A stretch of DNA of 64,000 nucleotides from CAZXWK01 sp964644675 (GCA_964644675.1 CAZXWK010000001.1:95557-159556), one strand, 5' to 3'. Shown: positions 50,355-58,530, counted from the first letter of the stretch. Notes: generated by a model not told the origin, from the letters alone. Numbers and translations: made by a program.

Positions 50355-51557
50355 TCACGCGAACAGCGGGTGCTCGGCGAGCAGGCGCTCGACGCTGCGC
50401 TCGGTCTCGGCGAGCGCCTCGTCCGGCGGCAGGCCGCGCGGCGCCGTGACGCGCTCGGCGAAGGTGGCGGTCGGCGCCTCGAAGCCGAGCAGCCCCGCGC
50501 GCTCGGCGGCGTCGCGCGCGAGCTCGCGCCAGTCGCCGGGAAGCTCGGCCGGAGGTTCCACGCCGAGCAGCGCCGCGAGCGCGCAGGCCCACGCACGGGG
50601 CACCGCCGAGAAGGTGTCGTACCCGCCGCCGCCGGTCGCAACGATGCGCCCGCCGCACAGCTCTTCGGAGAGTGCGACCAGCCGCTTCGCGTTCGCGTGC
50701 TGGCCGCGGACGGTGGTTGCGAGATGCGTGAGCGGATCGTCTCGGTGGGAGTCGGCGCCCAGCTGGGCGACGATCACGTCCGGGTGGAACGCGCGCAGCG
50801 CCGGCGCGACGAGGCGCGCGAGCGCGAGCTCGTAGCACGCGTCGTCCGCTCCCGGCACGAGCGGGAGGTTGAGCGCGAAGCCCGCGCCTGCCCCGGCCCC
50901 GGTCTCGACGGCACGGCCGGTGCCCGGGAACAGGTACTGCCCGGACTCGTGCAGCGAGATCGTGAGCACCTCGGGCCGCTCGTAGAAGGCGGCCTGCACG
51001 CCGTCGCCGTGGTGCGCGTCCACGTCCACGTACGCGATGCGCAGCGCGGGGTCTGCGGCGAGCGCGGAGGCGATGGCGACCGCGAGGTCGTTGTAGACAC
51101 AGAAGCCCGATGCGTGGTCGGCGTGCGCGTGGTGGAGTCCGCCCGCGGGGCAGAATGCGCGGCCGATCGCGCCACAGAGCACGTCCGCCAGTCCGCGCAG
51201 GGTCGCGCCGGCGGCGAGCGCGGACGCCTCGTGCATCCCGGCGAACGCAGGCGTGTCGCCGGGGCCGATCCCGAAGCCGCCCGGCCATTCGCGCGGCTCG
51301 GCGCCCGCGCGCTTTACGGCCGCGACGTACTCGGGCGCGTGGACGCGCAGCAGCTCGGCATCGGTCGCCGGGACGGGCTCGACCACGTAGGCCGCAGGCG
51401 CCGCAGCGAGCGTCCCGGCACTCTCGAGCCCCCCGCCGAGCAGTCCCCACTCCTGCGCGAGCGCCATGGTCAGCGTGAAGCGTTCGGGGCGCAGCGGGTG
51501 GTCGGCCGAGAGCCGGTAGCCGGCGAGCCGTTCCGTATATACCGCCTCCACGTCCAT
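50355..51557 (-). CDS. acuC: AcuC-like histone-deacetylase-family hydrolase
   Basis: A 400-residue zinc-dependent deacetylase of the arginase/HDAC fold. Motifs are HHAHADHASGFCVYND, IAYVDVDAHHGDGVQAAF, ISLHESG, QLGADSHRDDPL and ATGGGGYD, which carry the zinc-binding and catalytic His/Asp residues. AcuC proteins deacetylate acetyl-CoA synthetase or other acetylated proteins. No acsA or acuA is adjacent. Confidence 0.88.
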   Translation of the reverse strand: MDVEAVYTERLAGYRLSADHPLRPERFTLTMALAQEWGLLGGGLESAGTLAAAPAAYVVEPVPATDAELLRVHAPEYVAAVKRAGAEPREWPGGFGIGPGDTPAFAGMHEASALAAGATLRGLADVLCGAIGRAFCPAGGLHHAHADHASGFCVYNDLAVAIASALAADPALRIAYVDVDAHHGDGVQAAFYERPEVLTISLHESGQYLFPGTGRAVETGAGAGAGFALNLPLVPGADDACYELALARLVAPALRAFHPDVIVAQLGADSHRDDPLTHLATTVRGQHANAKRLVALSEELCGGRIVATGGGGYDTFSAVPRAWACALAALLGVEPPAELPGDWRELARDAAERAGLLGFEAPTATFAERVTAPRGLPPDEALAETERSVERLLAEHPLFA

Positions 51558-51605
51558 GCGGTCCCCCCGTTCAGCAACGCTCCACCACTACATCCCCGTG
51601 TATCG

Positions 51606-51634
51606 CTGACACGAGCGCACTCCTCGACTACAAT
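51606..51634 (+). promoter_or_regulatory. Sigma70-type promoter of the synthase gene cluster
   Basis: CTGACA (51606-51611) and TACAAT (51629-51634) are separated by exactly 17 bases. The transcript would begin near 51641, giving a leader of about 100 bases before the GTG at 51740. That leader contains the stem CGAGGGG/CCCCTCG (51647-51653 with 51668-51674). Confidence 0.65.
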
Positions 51635-51739
51635 GGGCGTTCACTCCGAGGGGCACCGCGTGCCGAACCCCTCGCGAAGCGTCTCTTCGGGCGGCTCGGT
51701 CTGCCCGCGAACCCGACACGCATATGGAGGTCCACGCAC

Positions 51740-52915
51740 GTGGAAACGACCAAGATCTGGGAACTCCCCGTCCTGAGCTACCTGGGCAACAAACCGGTCA
51801 AGCTCGACGACACGACCCTGCGCGACGGCGAACAGACCGCCGGTGTGGTCTTCACCAACGCCGAGAAGATCCAGATCGCCCGCTACCTCGACGAGATCGG
51901 CGTCGACCAGATCGAGGCCGGCATCCCGGTCATGGGCGGGGATGAGGCCGAGGTCATCCAGGAGATCGCGCACATGGGCCTGCGCGCCTCGGTGCTGGGC
52001 TGGAACCGCGCCAACGTCGCCGACATCAAGACCTCGATCGACTGCGGCGTGGATGCCGTGGCCATCTCGCTCGCCACGAGCGACATCCACATCGAGACCA
52101 AGCTCCAGAAGGACCGCGCCTGGGTCATCAAGTCCATCCGCGAGGCCGTCGCGTACGCGAAGAGCGAGGGCGTCTACGTCTCGGTCAACGCCGAGGACGC
52201 GAGCCGCACCGAGTTCGGCTTCCTGCTCGAGTACGCCGCGGCCGCCAAGGCCGAGGGCGCCGACCGCCTGCGCTTCTGCGACACCATCGGCGTCATGGAG
52301 CCGCTGCGCACCTACAAGGTGGTCAAGGAGCTCGTCGAGCAGACGGGCCTCGAGATCGAGATGCACACGCACAACGACTTCGGCATGGCCATCGCCAACG
52401 CGATCGCCGGCATCCACGGGGGCGCGACCTGGGTCAACGTGACCGTGGGCGGCCTGGGCGAGCGAGCGGGCAACGCGGCGCTCGAGGAGATCGTCATGGC
52501 GCTCAAGTACGTCGAGGGCTTCGACCTCGACATCGAGACCACGCGCTTCCGCGAGATCACCGATTACGTCATGCAGGCGGCCGGCCGTCAGGTTCCGGCG
52601 TGGAAGCCGGTCGTGGGCACCAACATGTTCGCGCACGAGAGTGGCATCCACGTGGACGGCGTCATCAAGAACCCCAAGACCTACGAGATCTTCTCGCCCG
52701 AGGAGGTCGGTCTCGCCCGGCAGCTCGTCGTGGGCAAGCACTCGGGCTCGCGGACCGTGGAGATGAAGTTCGCCGAGTACGGCATCGAGATCACGCGCGA
52801 GGATGCCAACGCGATCCTCCCCACGATCCGTCACGAGACGGTCGAGAAGCACCGCCCGCTGTTCGACAAGGAGCTCGTCGAGATCTACAACCAGTACAAG
52901 GCGGGTCGGAGCTAG
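51740..52915 (+). CDS. Homocitrate/Re-citrate/isopropylmalate synthase family enzyme
   Basis: A 391-residue DRE-TIM acyltransferase that condenses acetyl-CoA with a 2-oxoacid. KLDDTTLRDGEQTAGV at residues 21-36 and AGIPVMGGDEAE recall NifV/AksA homocitrate synthases. HTHNDFGMAIAN and TVGGLGERAGNAALEE carry metal and CoA contacts, and FAHESGIHVDGVIKNPKTYE follows. It lacks the long regulatory domain of typical LeuA (about 500 residues). The downstream isocitrate-type dehydrogenase suggests a Re-citrate synthase, but homocitrate or isopropylmalate synthase cannot be excluded. The GTG at 51740 has GGAGG nine bases upstream. Confidence 0.85.
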   Translation: METTKIWELPVLSYLGNKPVKLDDTTLRDGEQTAGVVFTNAEKIQIARYLDEIGVDQIEAGIPVMGGDEAEVIQEIAHMGLRASVLGWNRANVADIKTSIDCGVDAVAISLATSDIHIETKLQKDRAWVIKSIREAVAYAKSEGVYVSVNAEDASRTEFGFLLEYAAAAKAEGADRLRFCDTIGVMEPLRTYKVVKELVEQTGLEIEMHTHNDFGMAIANAIAGIHGGATWVNVTVGGLGERAGNAALEEIVMALKYVEGFDLDIETTRFREITDYVMQAAGRQVPAWKPVVGTNMFAHESGIHVDGVIKNPKTYEIFSPEEVGLARQLVVGKHSGSRTVEMKFAEYGIEITREDANAILPTIRHETVEKHRPLFDKELVEIYNQYKAGRS

Positions 52916-53003
52916 GAATCACCCCGCGGGCTTCTCGGCAGATGTCGGGAGGAACGCGGAGCACCACGGCACGCACGGACACGCACCAAGGAGGCTGATC
53001 ACC

Positions 53004-54266
53004 CTGTCAGGTAAGACCATCGCCGAGAAGATCTTCTCGGCACATTCAGGCACCGACGCGCACGCCGGCGACATCGTCGTGGCGGACGTGGACTTCGTCA
53101 TGGGGCAGGACGGCACCTCGCCGCTTGCCATCCGCGCGCTCGAGCGCATGGGTGTCGACGAGGTCTTCGACCCCAAGAAGGTCGCCGTGGTCATGGACCA
53201 CAGCTCGCCGAGCCCCATCGAGGGCGTGAGCGCGCTGCACACGCAGATGCGCGAGTTCGGCAAGAAGACCGGCTGCAAGGTGTACGACGTGGGCCAGGGT
53301 GTCTGCCACCAACTCATCCCCGAGAACGGCCACGTCGTGCCGGGCGACCTCATGGTCGGCTGCGACTCGCACACCTGCACCTACGGTGCCGTCAACGTGT
53401 TCTCGACCGGCGTGGGCTCCACGGACGGCGCCGCGGCGATGGCCGGCGGCAAGCTGTGGTTCAAGGTGCCCGAGACGATGAAGGTCGTCTACAACGGTTC
53501 GCTGCAGCCCGGCGTCTTCAGCAAGGACCTCGTGCTCTACCTCGCCGGCCAGATCGGCGCGGACGGCGCGACGTACAAGGCGCTTGAGTTCCACGGCCCT
53601 GTCATCGACGACCTGTCGGTGGACGCGCGCATGACGATCTCGAACATGGCCATCGAGGTGGGCGCGAAGGCCGGCCTCATGGAGGCCGACGAGAAGACGC
53701 TGGCGTGGTACGAGGGCCGCGGCGACAAGACGCCGGCGCCCGTCTCGGCGGACGACGACGCCGAGTACTGCTGCGAGCTGGTCTACGACGCGAGCACGAT
53801 CGGCCCGCAGATCGCCAAGCCGCACGCGGTGGACAACGTGAGCCCGATCGAAGAGGTCGAGGGCACGCCGATCGCGCAGGGCTTCATCGGCACGTGCACC
53901 AACGGCCGCCTCGAAGACCTCGCGATCGCGGCCGGGATCCTGGGCGGGCGCAAGGTCCACCCCGACGTGCGGCTCATCGTCGCCCCGGCGAGCAAGCAGA
54001 TCCTGCTCGACGCGATCGATGCCGGCTACATCCAGACGCTCGTCGAGGCCGGCGCGGTGCTCGTGACGCCGGGCTGCGGCCCGTGCGTCGGCACGCACAA
54101 CGGCGTGCCGAGTGACGGCGAGAACGTCATCTCGACGGCCAACCGCAACTTCAAGGGCCGCATGGGCAACAGCAACGCGTTCATCTACCTCGGCAGCCCG
54201 GCCACGGTGGCCGCGTCGGTGATCGAGGGCAAGATCACGGACCCGCGGAAGTACTTCGCGGGCTAG
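53004..54266 (+). CDS. Aconitase/3-isopropylmalate dehydratase-type large subunit
   Basis: A 420-residue [4Fe-4S] dehydratase of the archaeal LeuC/HacA type. It starts LSGKTIAEKIF and continues with MDHSSPSP, VGCDSHTCTYGAVN, and cluster cysteines in FIGTCTNGR and TPGCGPCVG. No ATG, GTG or TTG is in frame between the previous stop and this conserved start. CTG at 53004 lies nine bases after AAGGAGG (52988-52994), so a CTG start is likely; ATC at 52998 is the only other nearby candidate. It works with the small subunit directly downstream. Confidence 0.88.
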   Translation: MSGKTIAEKIFSAHSGTDAHAGDIVVADVDFVMGQDGTSPLAIRALERMGVDEVFDPKKVAVVMDHSSPSPIEGVSALHTQMREFGKKTGCKVYDVGQGVCHQLIPENGHVVPGDLMVGCDSHTCTYGAVNVFSTGVGSTDGAAAMAGGKLWFKVPETMKVVYNGSLQPGVFSKDLVLYLAGQIGADGATYKALEFHGPVIDDLSVDARMTISNMAIEVGAKAGLMEADEKTLAWYEGRGDKTPAPVSADDDAEYCCELVYDASTIGPQIAKPHAVDNVSPIEEVEGTPIAQGFIGTCTNGRLEDLAIAAGILGGRKVHPDVRLIVAPASKQILLDAIDAGYIQTLVEAGAVLVTPGCGPCVGTHNGVPSDGENVISTANRNFKGRMGNSNAFIYLGSPATVAASVIEGKITDPRKYFAG

Positions 54267-54291
54267 GCCGCGAGAGGCAGAGGAGACACAC

Positions 54292-54792
54292 ATGGAGCTG
54301 AAGGCCAAGGCCATCAAGTTCGGTGACGACATCAACACCGACTACATCATCAGCGGCAAGTACAAGTTCAAGAGCGCCGACATGGAGGCCATGGCGGTCC
54401 ACGCCATGGAGGACGTCGACCCGAACTACTACGAGAAGGCCAAGCCGAACGGGGCCTTCCTCGTCGCCGGCAAGAACTTCGGTATGGGCTCGAGCCGCGA
54501 GCAGGCGCCGCTCGTGCTGATCCACAGCAACACCCAGGCGGTGCTCGCCAAGAGCTTCGCGCGCATCTTCTACCGCAACGCGATCAACACCGGCCTGCCG
54601 GTCATCGAGTGCGACACCGACCTCATCGACGATGGCGACGAGCTGTCGGTCGAACTCGAGAGCGGCGTGGTCAAGAACCTGACCAAGGGCACTGAGATCC
54701 CGTTCCCCCCGCTGCCGCCGGTCATGGCGCAGCTGCTCGCCGACGGCGGTCTCGTGGAGCACTTCAAGAAGCACGGCGGTTTCAACCTCTAG
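54292..54792 (+). CDS. Aconitase/3-isopropylmalate dehydratase-type small subunit
   Basis: A 166-residue swivel-domain subunit. It contains FGDDINTDYIISGKYKFKS, DVDPNYYEKAK, GKNFGMGSSREQAP and the C-terminal HFKKHGGFNL. The loop after NTD, which in isopropylmalate isomerases reads like YLxY and in homoaconitases YLRT, is YKFK here, so the substrate may be neither. The ATG has GAGGAG upstream. The spacing of 25 bases from the large subunit indicates one transcript, which ends at the terminator after the stop. Confidence 0.88.
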   Translation: MELKAKAIKFGDDINTDYIISGKYKFKSADMEAMAVHAMEDVDPNYYEKAKPNGAFLVAGKNFGMGSSREQAPLVLIHSNTQAVLAKSFARIFYRNAINTGLPVIECDTDLIDDGDELSVELESGVVKNLTKGTEIPFPPLPPVMAQLLADGGLVEHFKKHGGFNL

Positions 54793-54806
54793 GCACGCGC
54801 CGAGAC

Positions 54807-54832
54807 GCCCCGGTCCCGCGAGGGTCCGGGGC
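54807..54832. terminator. Hairpin terminator after the small dehydratase subunit
   Basis: Outer stem GCCCCGG/CCGGGGC (54807-54813 with 54826-54832) with an inner CCC/GGG and a GCGA loop, 14 bases after the stop at 54792. Confidence 0.65.
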
Positions 54833-54929
54833 CCTCGTGTCTTCGGGGCGGCCCCGCTGCAGGCGTTCACGCCGGAGCGCGATCGGGCCGGGCATCTGCC
54901 CAGCAGCCAGGGGCATTGGCAGCGTCTGG

Positions 54930-54935
54930 TACAAT
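54930..54935 (+). promoter_or_regulatory. Extended -10 promoter element
   Basis: TGG-TACAAT lies 84 bases before the HEAT-like gene start, matching an extended -10. A separate promoter after the terminator shows that this gene is not part of the dehydratase transcript. Confidence 0.45.
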
Positions 54936-55018
54936 CTTGCGGCGCTCGCGCCGCACGAATCCGCGCGGCGGGGGAATAGACCTCACGCCGCTTCCGTTTC
55001 GAGTCCGGAGTCTCACAC

Positions 55019-55663
55019 ATGGCTGACACGCCGATCACGTTCTCGCCCGATGCCGACAAAACCGAACTCGCCGCAGCCGCGCCCAAGTCGAAGAAGCTCC
55101 TCAAGGAGATCGTCGACGCGCTCGCCGGCGAGGACCGTCGCAGCCGCCAGTTCGCCGCGAGCGTGGTCCACGAGATCGGCGCCGAGCACCCCGAGCTGCT
55201 CAAGACCTACGCGCCCGAGCTTGCCGACGCGTTGCACCGGCCCGAGTCGCAGACCCGCTGGGAGGTCCTGGGCACGTTCGAGGAGCTCATCAGCGTCGAT
55301 GCGCGACTGGTGGACAAGGCGCTCGCCGGCGCCGAGACCGCGCTGCACGACGAGGAGTCCGGGGTCGTCCGACTTGCGGCGTTCCGCCTGCTCTGCGCGT
55401 ACGGCGCGACCACCGCGCACCGCTCCGAGCGCGTCTGGCCGCTCATCGACGAGGCCATCCGCTGCTACCACGGCGACGCCGAGTTTCCCGCGATGCTCAC
55501 GAGCGTCTACGAGATGGTGACGGGCAACGCCTCCGACGAGGTCAAGCTCGCCGCCGCGGAGCGGATGTCCTTCGACGCCGAGAACGCCAAGGGCCTGCTC
55601 AAGCGCCGCGCTTCGCGCATCGTCGCCGCCGCGCCCAAGAAGGGCCGCAAGAAGAAGGCGTAG
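55019..55663 (+). CDS. HEAT-like repeat protein with lysine-rich tail
   Basis: A 214-residue helical protein. Residues 20-190 look like HEAT/ARM-type helix pairs (SRQFAASVVHEIGAEHPELL, WEVLGTFEELISVDARLVD, VVRLAAFRLLCAYGAT). The last residues are AAPKKGRKKKA, a nucleic-acid-binding type tail. There is no signal peptide. A chromatin- or RNA-associated role is a guess from the tail. The family is not recognised. Confidence 0.65.
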   Translation: MADTPITFSPDADKTELAAAAPKSKKLLKEIVDALAGEDRRSRQFAASVVHEIGAEHPELLKTYAPELADALHRPESQTRWEVLGTFEELISVDARLVDKALAGAETALHDEESGVVRLAAFRLLCAYGATTAHRSERVWPLIDEAIRCYHGDAEFPAMLTSVYEMVTGNASDEVKLAAAERMSFDAENAKGLLKRRASRIVAAAPKKGRKKKA

Positions 55664-55700
55664 CGCGCGCCTGTCGCCTGCCGCTCGCCGCGGCATCGCG

Positions 55701-55706
55701 TACAAT
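55701..55706 (+). promoter_or_regulatory. -10 element before the isocitrate dehydrogenase gene
   Basis: TACAAT in GCGTACAATCG lies 107 bases before the ATG at 55813 and matches the other TACAAT hexamers in this region. A -35 is not clear. The leader of about 100 bases has no obvious riboswitch. Confidence 0.4.
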
Positions 55707-55812
55707 CGCTCCTGCACCCCGCGTTTGGGGCCCGTTCGGGCTTCTCGGCGGGGCGACTCATCGGCCGAGACGGGCGCTGTGACCCGTCCCGACACACCAG
55801 GAGGCAGTACGC

Positions 55813-56904
55813 ATGGCGAAGCACACCGTGACCCTCATCCCCGGCGACGGCATCGGCCCCGAGATCACGACGGCGATGCGTCGCGTGGTCGACGCGACCG
55901 GCGTCGAGATCGAGTGGGAGATCGCCGAAGCCGGCGCTGACGTGATGGAGAAGTACGGCACCCCGCTTCCCGACCACGTCATCGAGTCCGTCCGCAAGAA
56001 CAAGGTCGCGATCAAGGGCCCGGTCACCACGCCCGTGGGCACCGGCTTCCGCAGCGTGAACGTCGCACTGCGCAAGGCGCTCGACCTCTACACCAACCTG
56101 CGCCCGGCGTTCTCGATCCCCGGCACCGGCGCGCGCTACGAGGACATCGACATCGTCATCGTCCGCGAGAACACCGAGGACCTGTACGCGGGTATCGAGT
56201 TCGAGCAGGGCAGCCCCGAGGCCGCCGAGCTCATCGCGTGGGTCGAGTCCAAGGGCGCCGGCACCATCCGCCCCGACTCGGGCATCTCGCTCAAGCCGAT
56301 CAGCATCACCGGCAGCGAGCGCATCGTCCGCGCGGCGTTCGACTACGCCGTCGCCAACGGACGCAAGAAGGTCACCGCGGTCCACAAGGCGAACATCCTC
56401 AAGTACTCCGACGGCCTGTTCCTCGAGGTCGCACGGCGCGTCGCCGAAGAGTACGCCGACTCCGGCATCGAGTTCGAGGACCGCATCGTCGACATGACCT
56501 GCATGGGCCTGGTGCTCTACCCCGAGCAGTTCGACGTCATGGTGCTCCCCAACCTCTACGGCGACATCGTGAGCGACCTCGCCGCCGGCCTGGTGGGCGG
56601 CCTGGGCATCGCGCCGGGCGCCAACATCGGCACCGACGCCGCCGTCTTCGAGCCGGTCCACGGCTCGGCGCCCAAGTACACCGGCAAGGACATGGCGAAC
56701 CCCACCGCCGAGATCCTCACCGCCGTCCTCATGCTCCAGCACCTGGGCGAGCGCGAGGCCGCCGAAAAGGTCCTCGCCGGTGTGAAGCAGGTACTCGCCG
56801 AGGGCACTCGCGTCACCTACGACATCAAGCGCACCAATACCGGCAGCACCGACGGCGCGGTCGGCACGCAGGCGTACGCCGACGCGATCATCGAGACCTT
56901 CTAG
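55813..56904 (+). CDS. icd: Isocitrate dehydrogenase-like beta-decarboxylating dehydrogenase
   Basis: A 363-residue enzyme of the IDH/IPMDH family. GTGFRSVNVALRKALDLY carries the Ser and Asn that contact isocitrate in IDH, rather than the IPMDH pattern. IVRENTEDLYAGIE, KANILKYSDGLF, and the Asp-rich YGDIVSDLAAGLVGGLG are typical. HGSAPKYTGKD and VTYDIKR place Lys, Tyr, Tyr and Arg where E. coli IDH has K344, Y345, Y391 and R395, so NADP is predicted. Homoisocitrate or isopropylmalate activity is less likely. The ATG has CAGGAGG upstream. Confidence 0.85.
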   Translation: MAKHTVTLIPGDGIGPEITTAMRRVVDATGVEIEWEIAEAGADVMEKYGTPLPDHVIESVRKNKVAIKGPVTTPVGTGFRSVNVALRKALDLYTNLRPAFSIPGTGARYEDIDIVIVRENTEDLYAGIEFEQGSPEAAELIAWVESKGAGTIRPDSGISLKPISITGSERIVRAAFDYAVANGRKKVTAVHKANILKYSDGLFLEVARRVAEEYADSGIEFEDRIVDMTCMGLVLYPEQFDVMVLPNLYGDIVSDLAAGLVGGLGIAPGANIGTDAAVFEPVHGSAPKYTGKDMANPTAEILTAVLMLQHLGEREAAEKVLAGVKQVLAEGTRVTYDIKRTNTGSTDGAVGTQAYADAIIETF

Positions 56905-56934
56905 CCGGCACAACCATCCCGGAAGAGGTGGGGC

Positions 56935-58104
56935 ATGAGCACGCCGATGCCTGACGACAAGCGGCACGCGCTGCAAACGGCGCTCATCGTCGCCGTGATC
57001 GTCGTCGGACTCGTCGTCGTCGTGCTCGTGGGCTGGATCCTGCTGCGCCCCAAGACAGGCAAGCAGGGTCCAGCCGGCTACACCCCCGCCCAGGAGACCT
57101 CGGCCACCACCACCTCCGTGGAGCCGACGAAGTCCGCCGAGCCGACGTCCTCGACCGAGCCGTCGGTCAGCGTCGTACCCGCCGAGCAGGGCGGCACGAC
57201 CACCACGACCGCGCCGGTGCGCGCGGCGAAGGTCGCGTTCCGGCTCGGGGACTCGATCTACGTGGCGGGCGAGGACGGTGCCGGCGCCAAGGCGGTCGCT
57301 CAGTCGCCGGCGGGCGCGTTTGCTCTGTCGCCGGACGGCGCGACCCTGGCCGTCACAGGCGACTTCAACCTGACGCTCTACCCGGTCGCCGGCGGCAAGG
57401 CGGTCGTGGTACCGCAGGCCGACCCGGTGCGCCCGGTGTGGGCGCCCGACTCCTCGGCGGTGTACTTCGTGCGCTCGGCGAGCGTCGGCATGCCGCAGGT
57501 CTGGCACGTGGCGGCTACGGGCGGCGCGCCTGCGCTCGTGGGCGACGGGGCCGGCGTCGCGGTCTCGCCGAGCGGCACCTCCGTCGCGCTGCTGCCGGCC
57601 GAGGGCGCCGCCGGAGCGCACGCCGTGCGGGTGTCGAGCGGCGGAGGCGCGTTCAAGCAGGTCAAGATCACGGACGGCGACCCGATCGCCGTGGGACTGT
57701 CTGACGACCGCGTGTACGTTGCGACCCTGTCTGCGGCGGGAGAGTCCTCGATCTACTCGGCGGGGCTCGACGGGAGCGGCGTGAAGCGCTTGGTCGCCCC
57801 GCTCAAGGGCGCCGAGAAGGCCGCGACGTACGGGCGGCTGCTGCCATCCCCGTCGGGGACCACGCTGCTGTACTCGGCCGAGGGCGACGACGGTTACTCG
57901 CGCATGTGGATCGTGCCGACGGCGGGGGGCAACCCCAGCTCGCTCTCGGCGCGCAAGGACGACTACCCGGTGCAGTGGAGCTCGGACGGCTCGTCGATCC
58001 TGTTCGTCGAGGGCAACGCGATCCAAGGCGAGGAGACCGCGCTCTACCGCGTCGCACCCGACGGCAGCCGGCGCGTCATGGTCGTGAGCGGCGCGCAGTA
58101 CTAG
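56935..58104 (+). CDS. Membrane-anchored TolB-like beta-propeller protein
   Basis: A 389-residue protein. A short basic N-terminus, one membrane helix (LIVAVIVVGLVVVVLVGWIL) and a Thr/Ser/Pro-rich spacer precede an extracellular propeller-like region. Repeated WD40/TolB-type segments are visible: AFALSPDGATLAVTG, PVWAPDSSAVYFV, VAVSPSGTSVALL, LLPSPSGTTLLYSAEG and PVQWSSDGSSILFVEG. It starts 30 bases after icd. The binding partner is unknown. Confidence 0.75.
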   Translation: MSTPMPDDKRHALQTALIVAVIVVGLVVVVLVGWILLRPKTGKQGPAGYTPAQETSATTTSVEPTKSAEPTSSTEPSVSVVPAEQGGTTTTTAPVRAAKVAFRLGDSIYVAGEDGAGAKAVAQSPAGAFALSPDGATLAVTGDFNLTLYPVAGGKAVVVPQADPVRPVWAPDSSAVYFVRSASVGMPQVWHVAATGGAPALVGDGAGVAVSPSGTSVALLPAEGAAGAHAVRVSSGGGAFKQVKITDGDPIAVGLSDDRVYVATLSAAGESSIYSAGLDGSGVKRLVAPLKGAEKAATYGRLLPSPSGTTLLYSAEGDDGYSRMWIVPTAGGNPSSLSARKDDYPVQWSSDGSSILFVEGNAIQGEETALYRVAPDGSRRVMVVSGAQY

Positions 58105-58158
58105 GGTGCGGTGGTGACGCGGGCGCTCGCTGCTTCGCCGGCGGCGATGTACCCCCGG

Positions 58159-58187
58159 TTGCCGCTCCCGCGCACCTCGCCTATACT
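58159..58187 (+). promoter_or_regulatory. Promoter of the ilv T-box transcript
   Basis: TTGCCG (58159-58164) and TATACT (58182-58187) with a 17-base spacer. The predicted start near 58194 gives a leader of about 460 bases that contains the T-box. Confidence 0.7.
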
Positions 58188-58193
58188 CCCGAC

Positions 58194-58530
58194 CTACAAC
58201 TGAACAGCAACAGTGACGTTGATGGGGAAAGTAGAGGCCAATCCTCGCCTCAGAGAGCCGGGTCACGGTGAAAGCCCGGCGCAGGACGCTTCGAATCTCG
58301 CCCCTGAGTCACCCGGAAGAACGATCGGCAGCCCGCAAGCGAACGACCTTCGCACGTTGCCGAACCAGTAGGCCGGGTCGGTGGCATCCGTTACCTGCCG
58401 TACGAGTGGGCGTCACCTTCGCGGCCGGATCACGGTCGCCGAGGAACCTTCGACGCCAAGCGGGGTGGTACCGCGGAAGCTTTGCTTTCGTCCCGGCATG
58501 GGGCGACCGCATGCGCTGACCGCGGTTTTG
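58194..58530 (+). promoter_or_regulatory. T-box riboswitch leader (branched-chain amino acid)
   Basis: Stem I begins GATGGGGAAAGTAGA (58221-58235) and continues with CAGAGAGCC and GGTGAAAGCCC. The specifier region GAATCTCGCCCCTGAGT suggests CTC (Leu), which is followed by a purine; ATC (Ile) is the alternative. The T-box core GGGGTGGTACCGCGG is at 58462-58476, with TGGT at 58466-58469, consistent with an A discriminator base. ACCGCGG (58470-58476) can pair with CCGCGGT (58520-58526), followed by TTTTG, as the competing terminator. It controls ilvD-ilvB-ilvN-ilvC. Confidence 0.9.

Noticed and set aside
51740..54792. Straightforward leucine (leuACD) annotation
   Set aside because: Kept only as an alternative, because the short synthase, the atypical small-subunit loop and the isocitrate-type dehydrogenase fit citrate chemistry better.
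58257..58275. GGTCACGGTGA as another CRP-like site
   Set aside because: It lacks the palindromic spacing and lies inside the T-box stem I.
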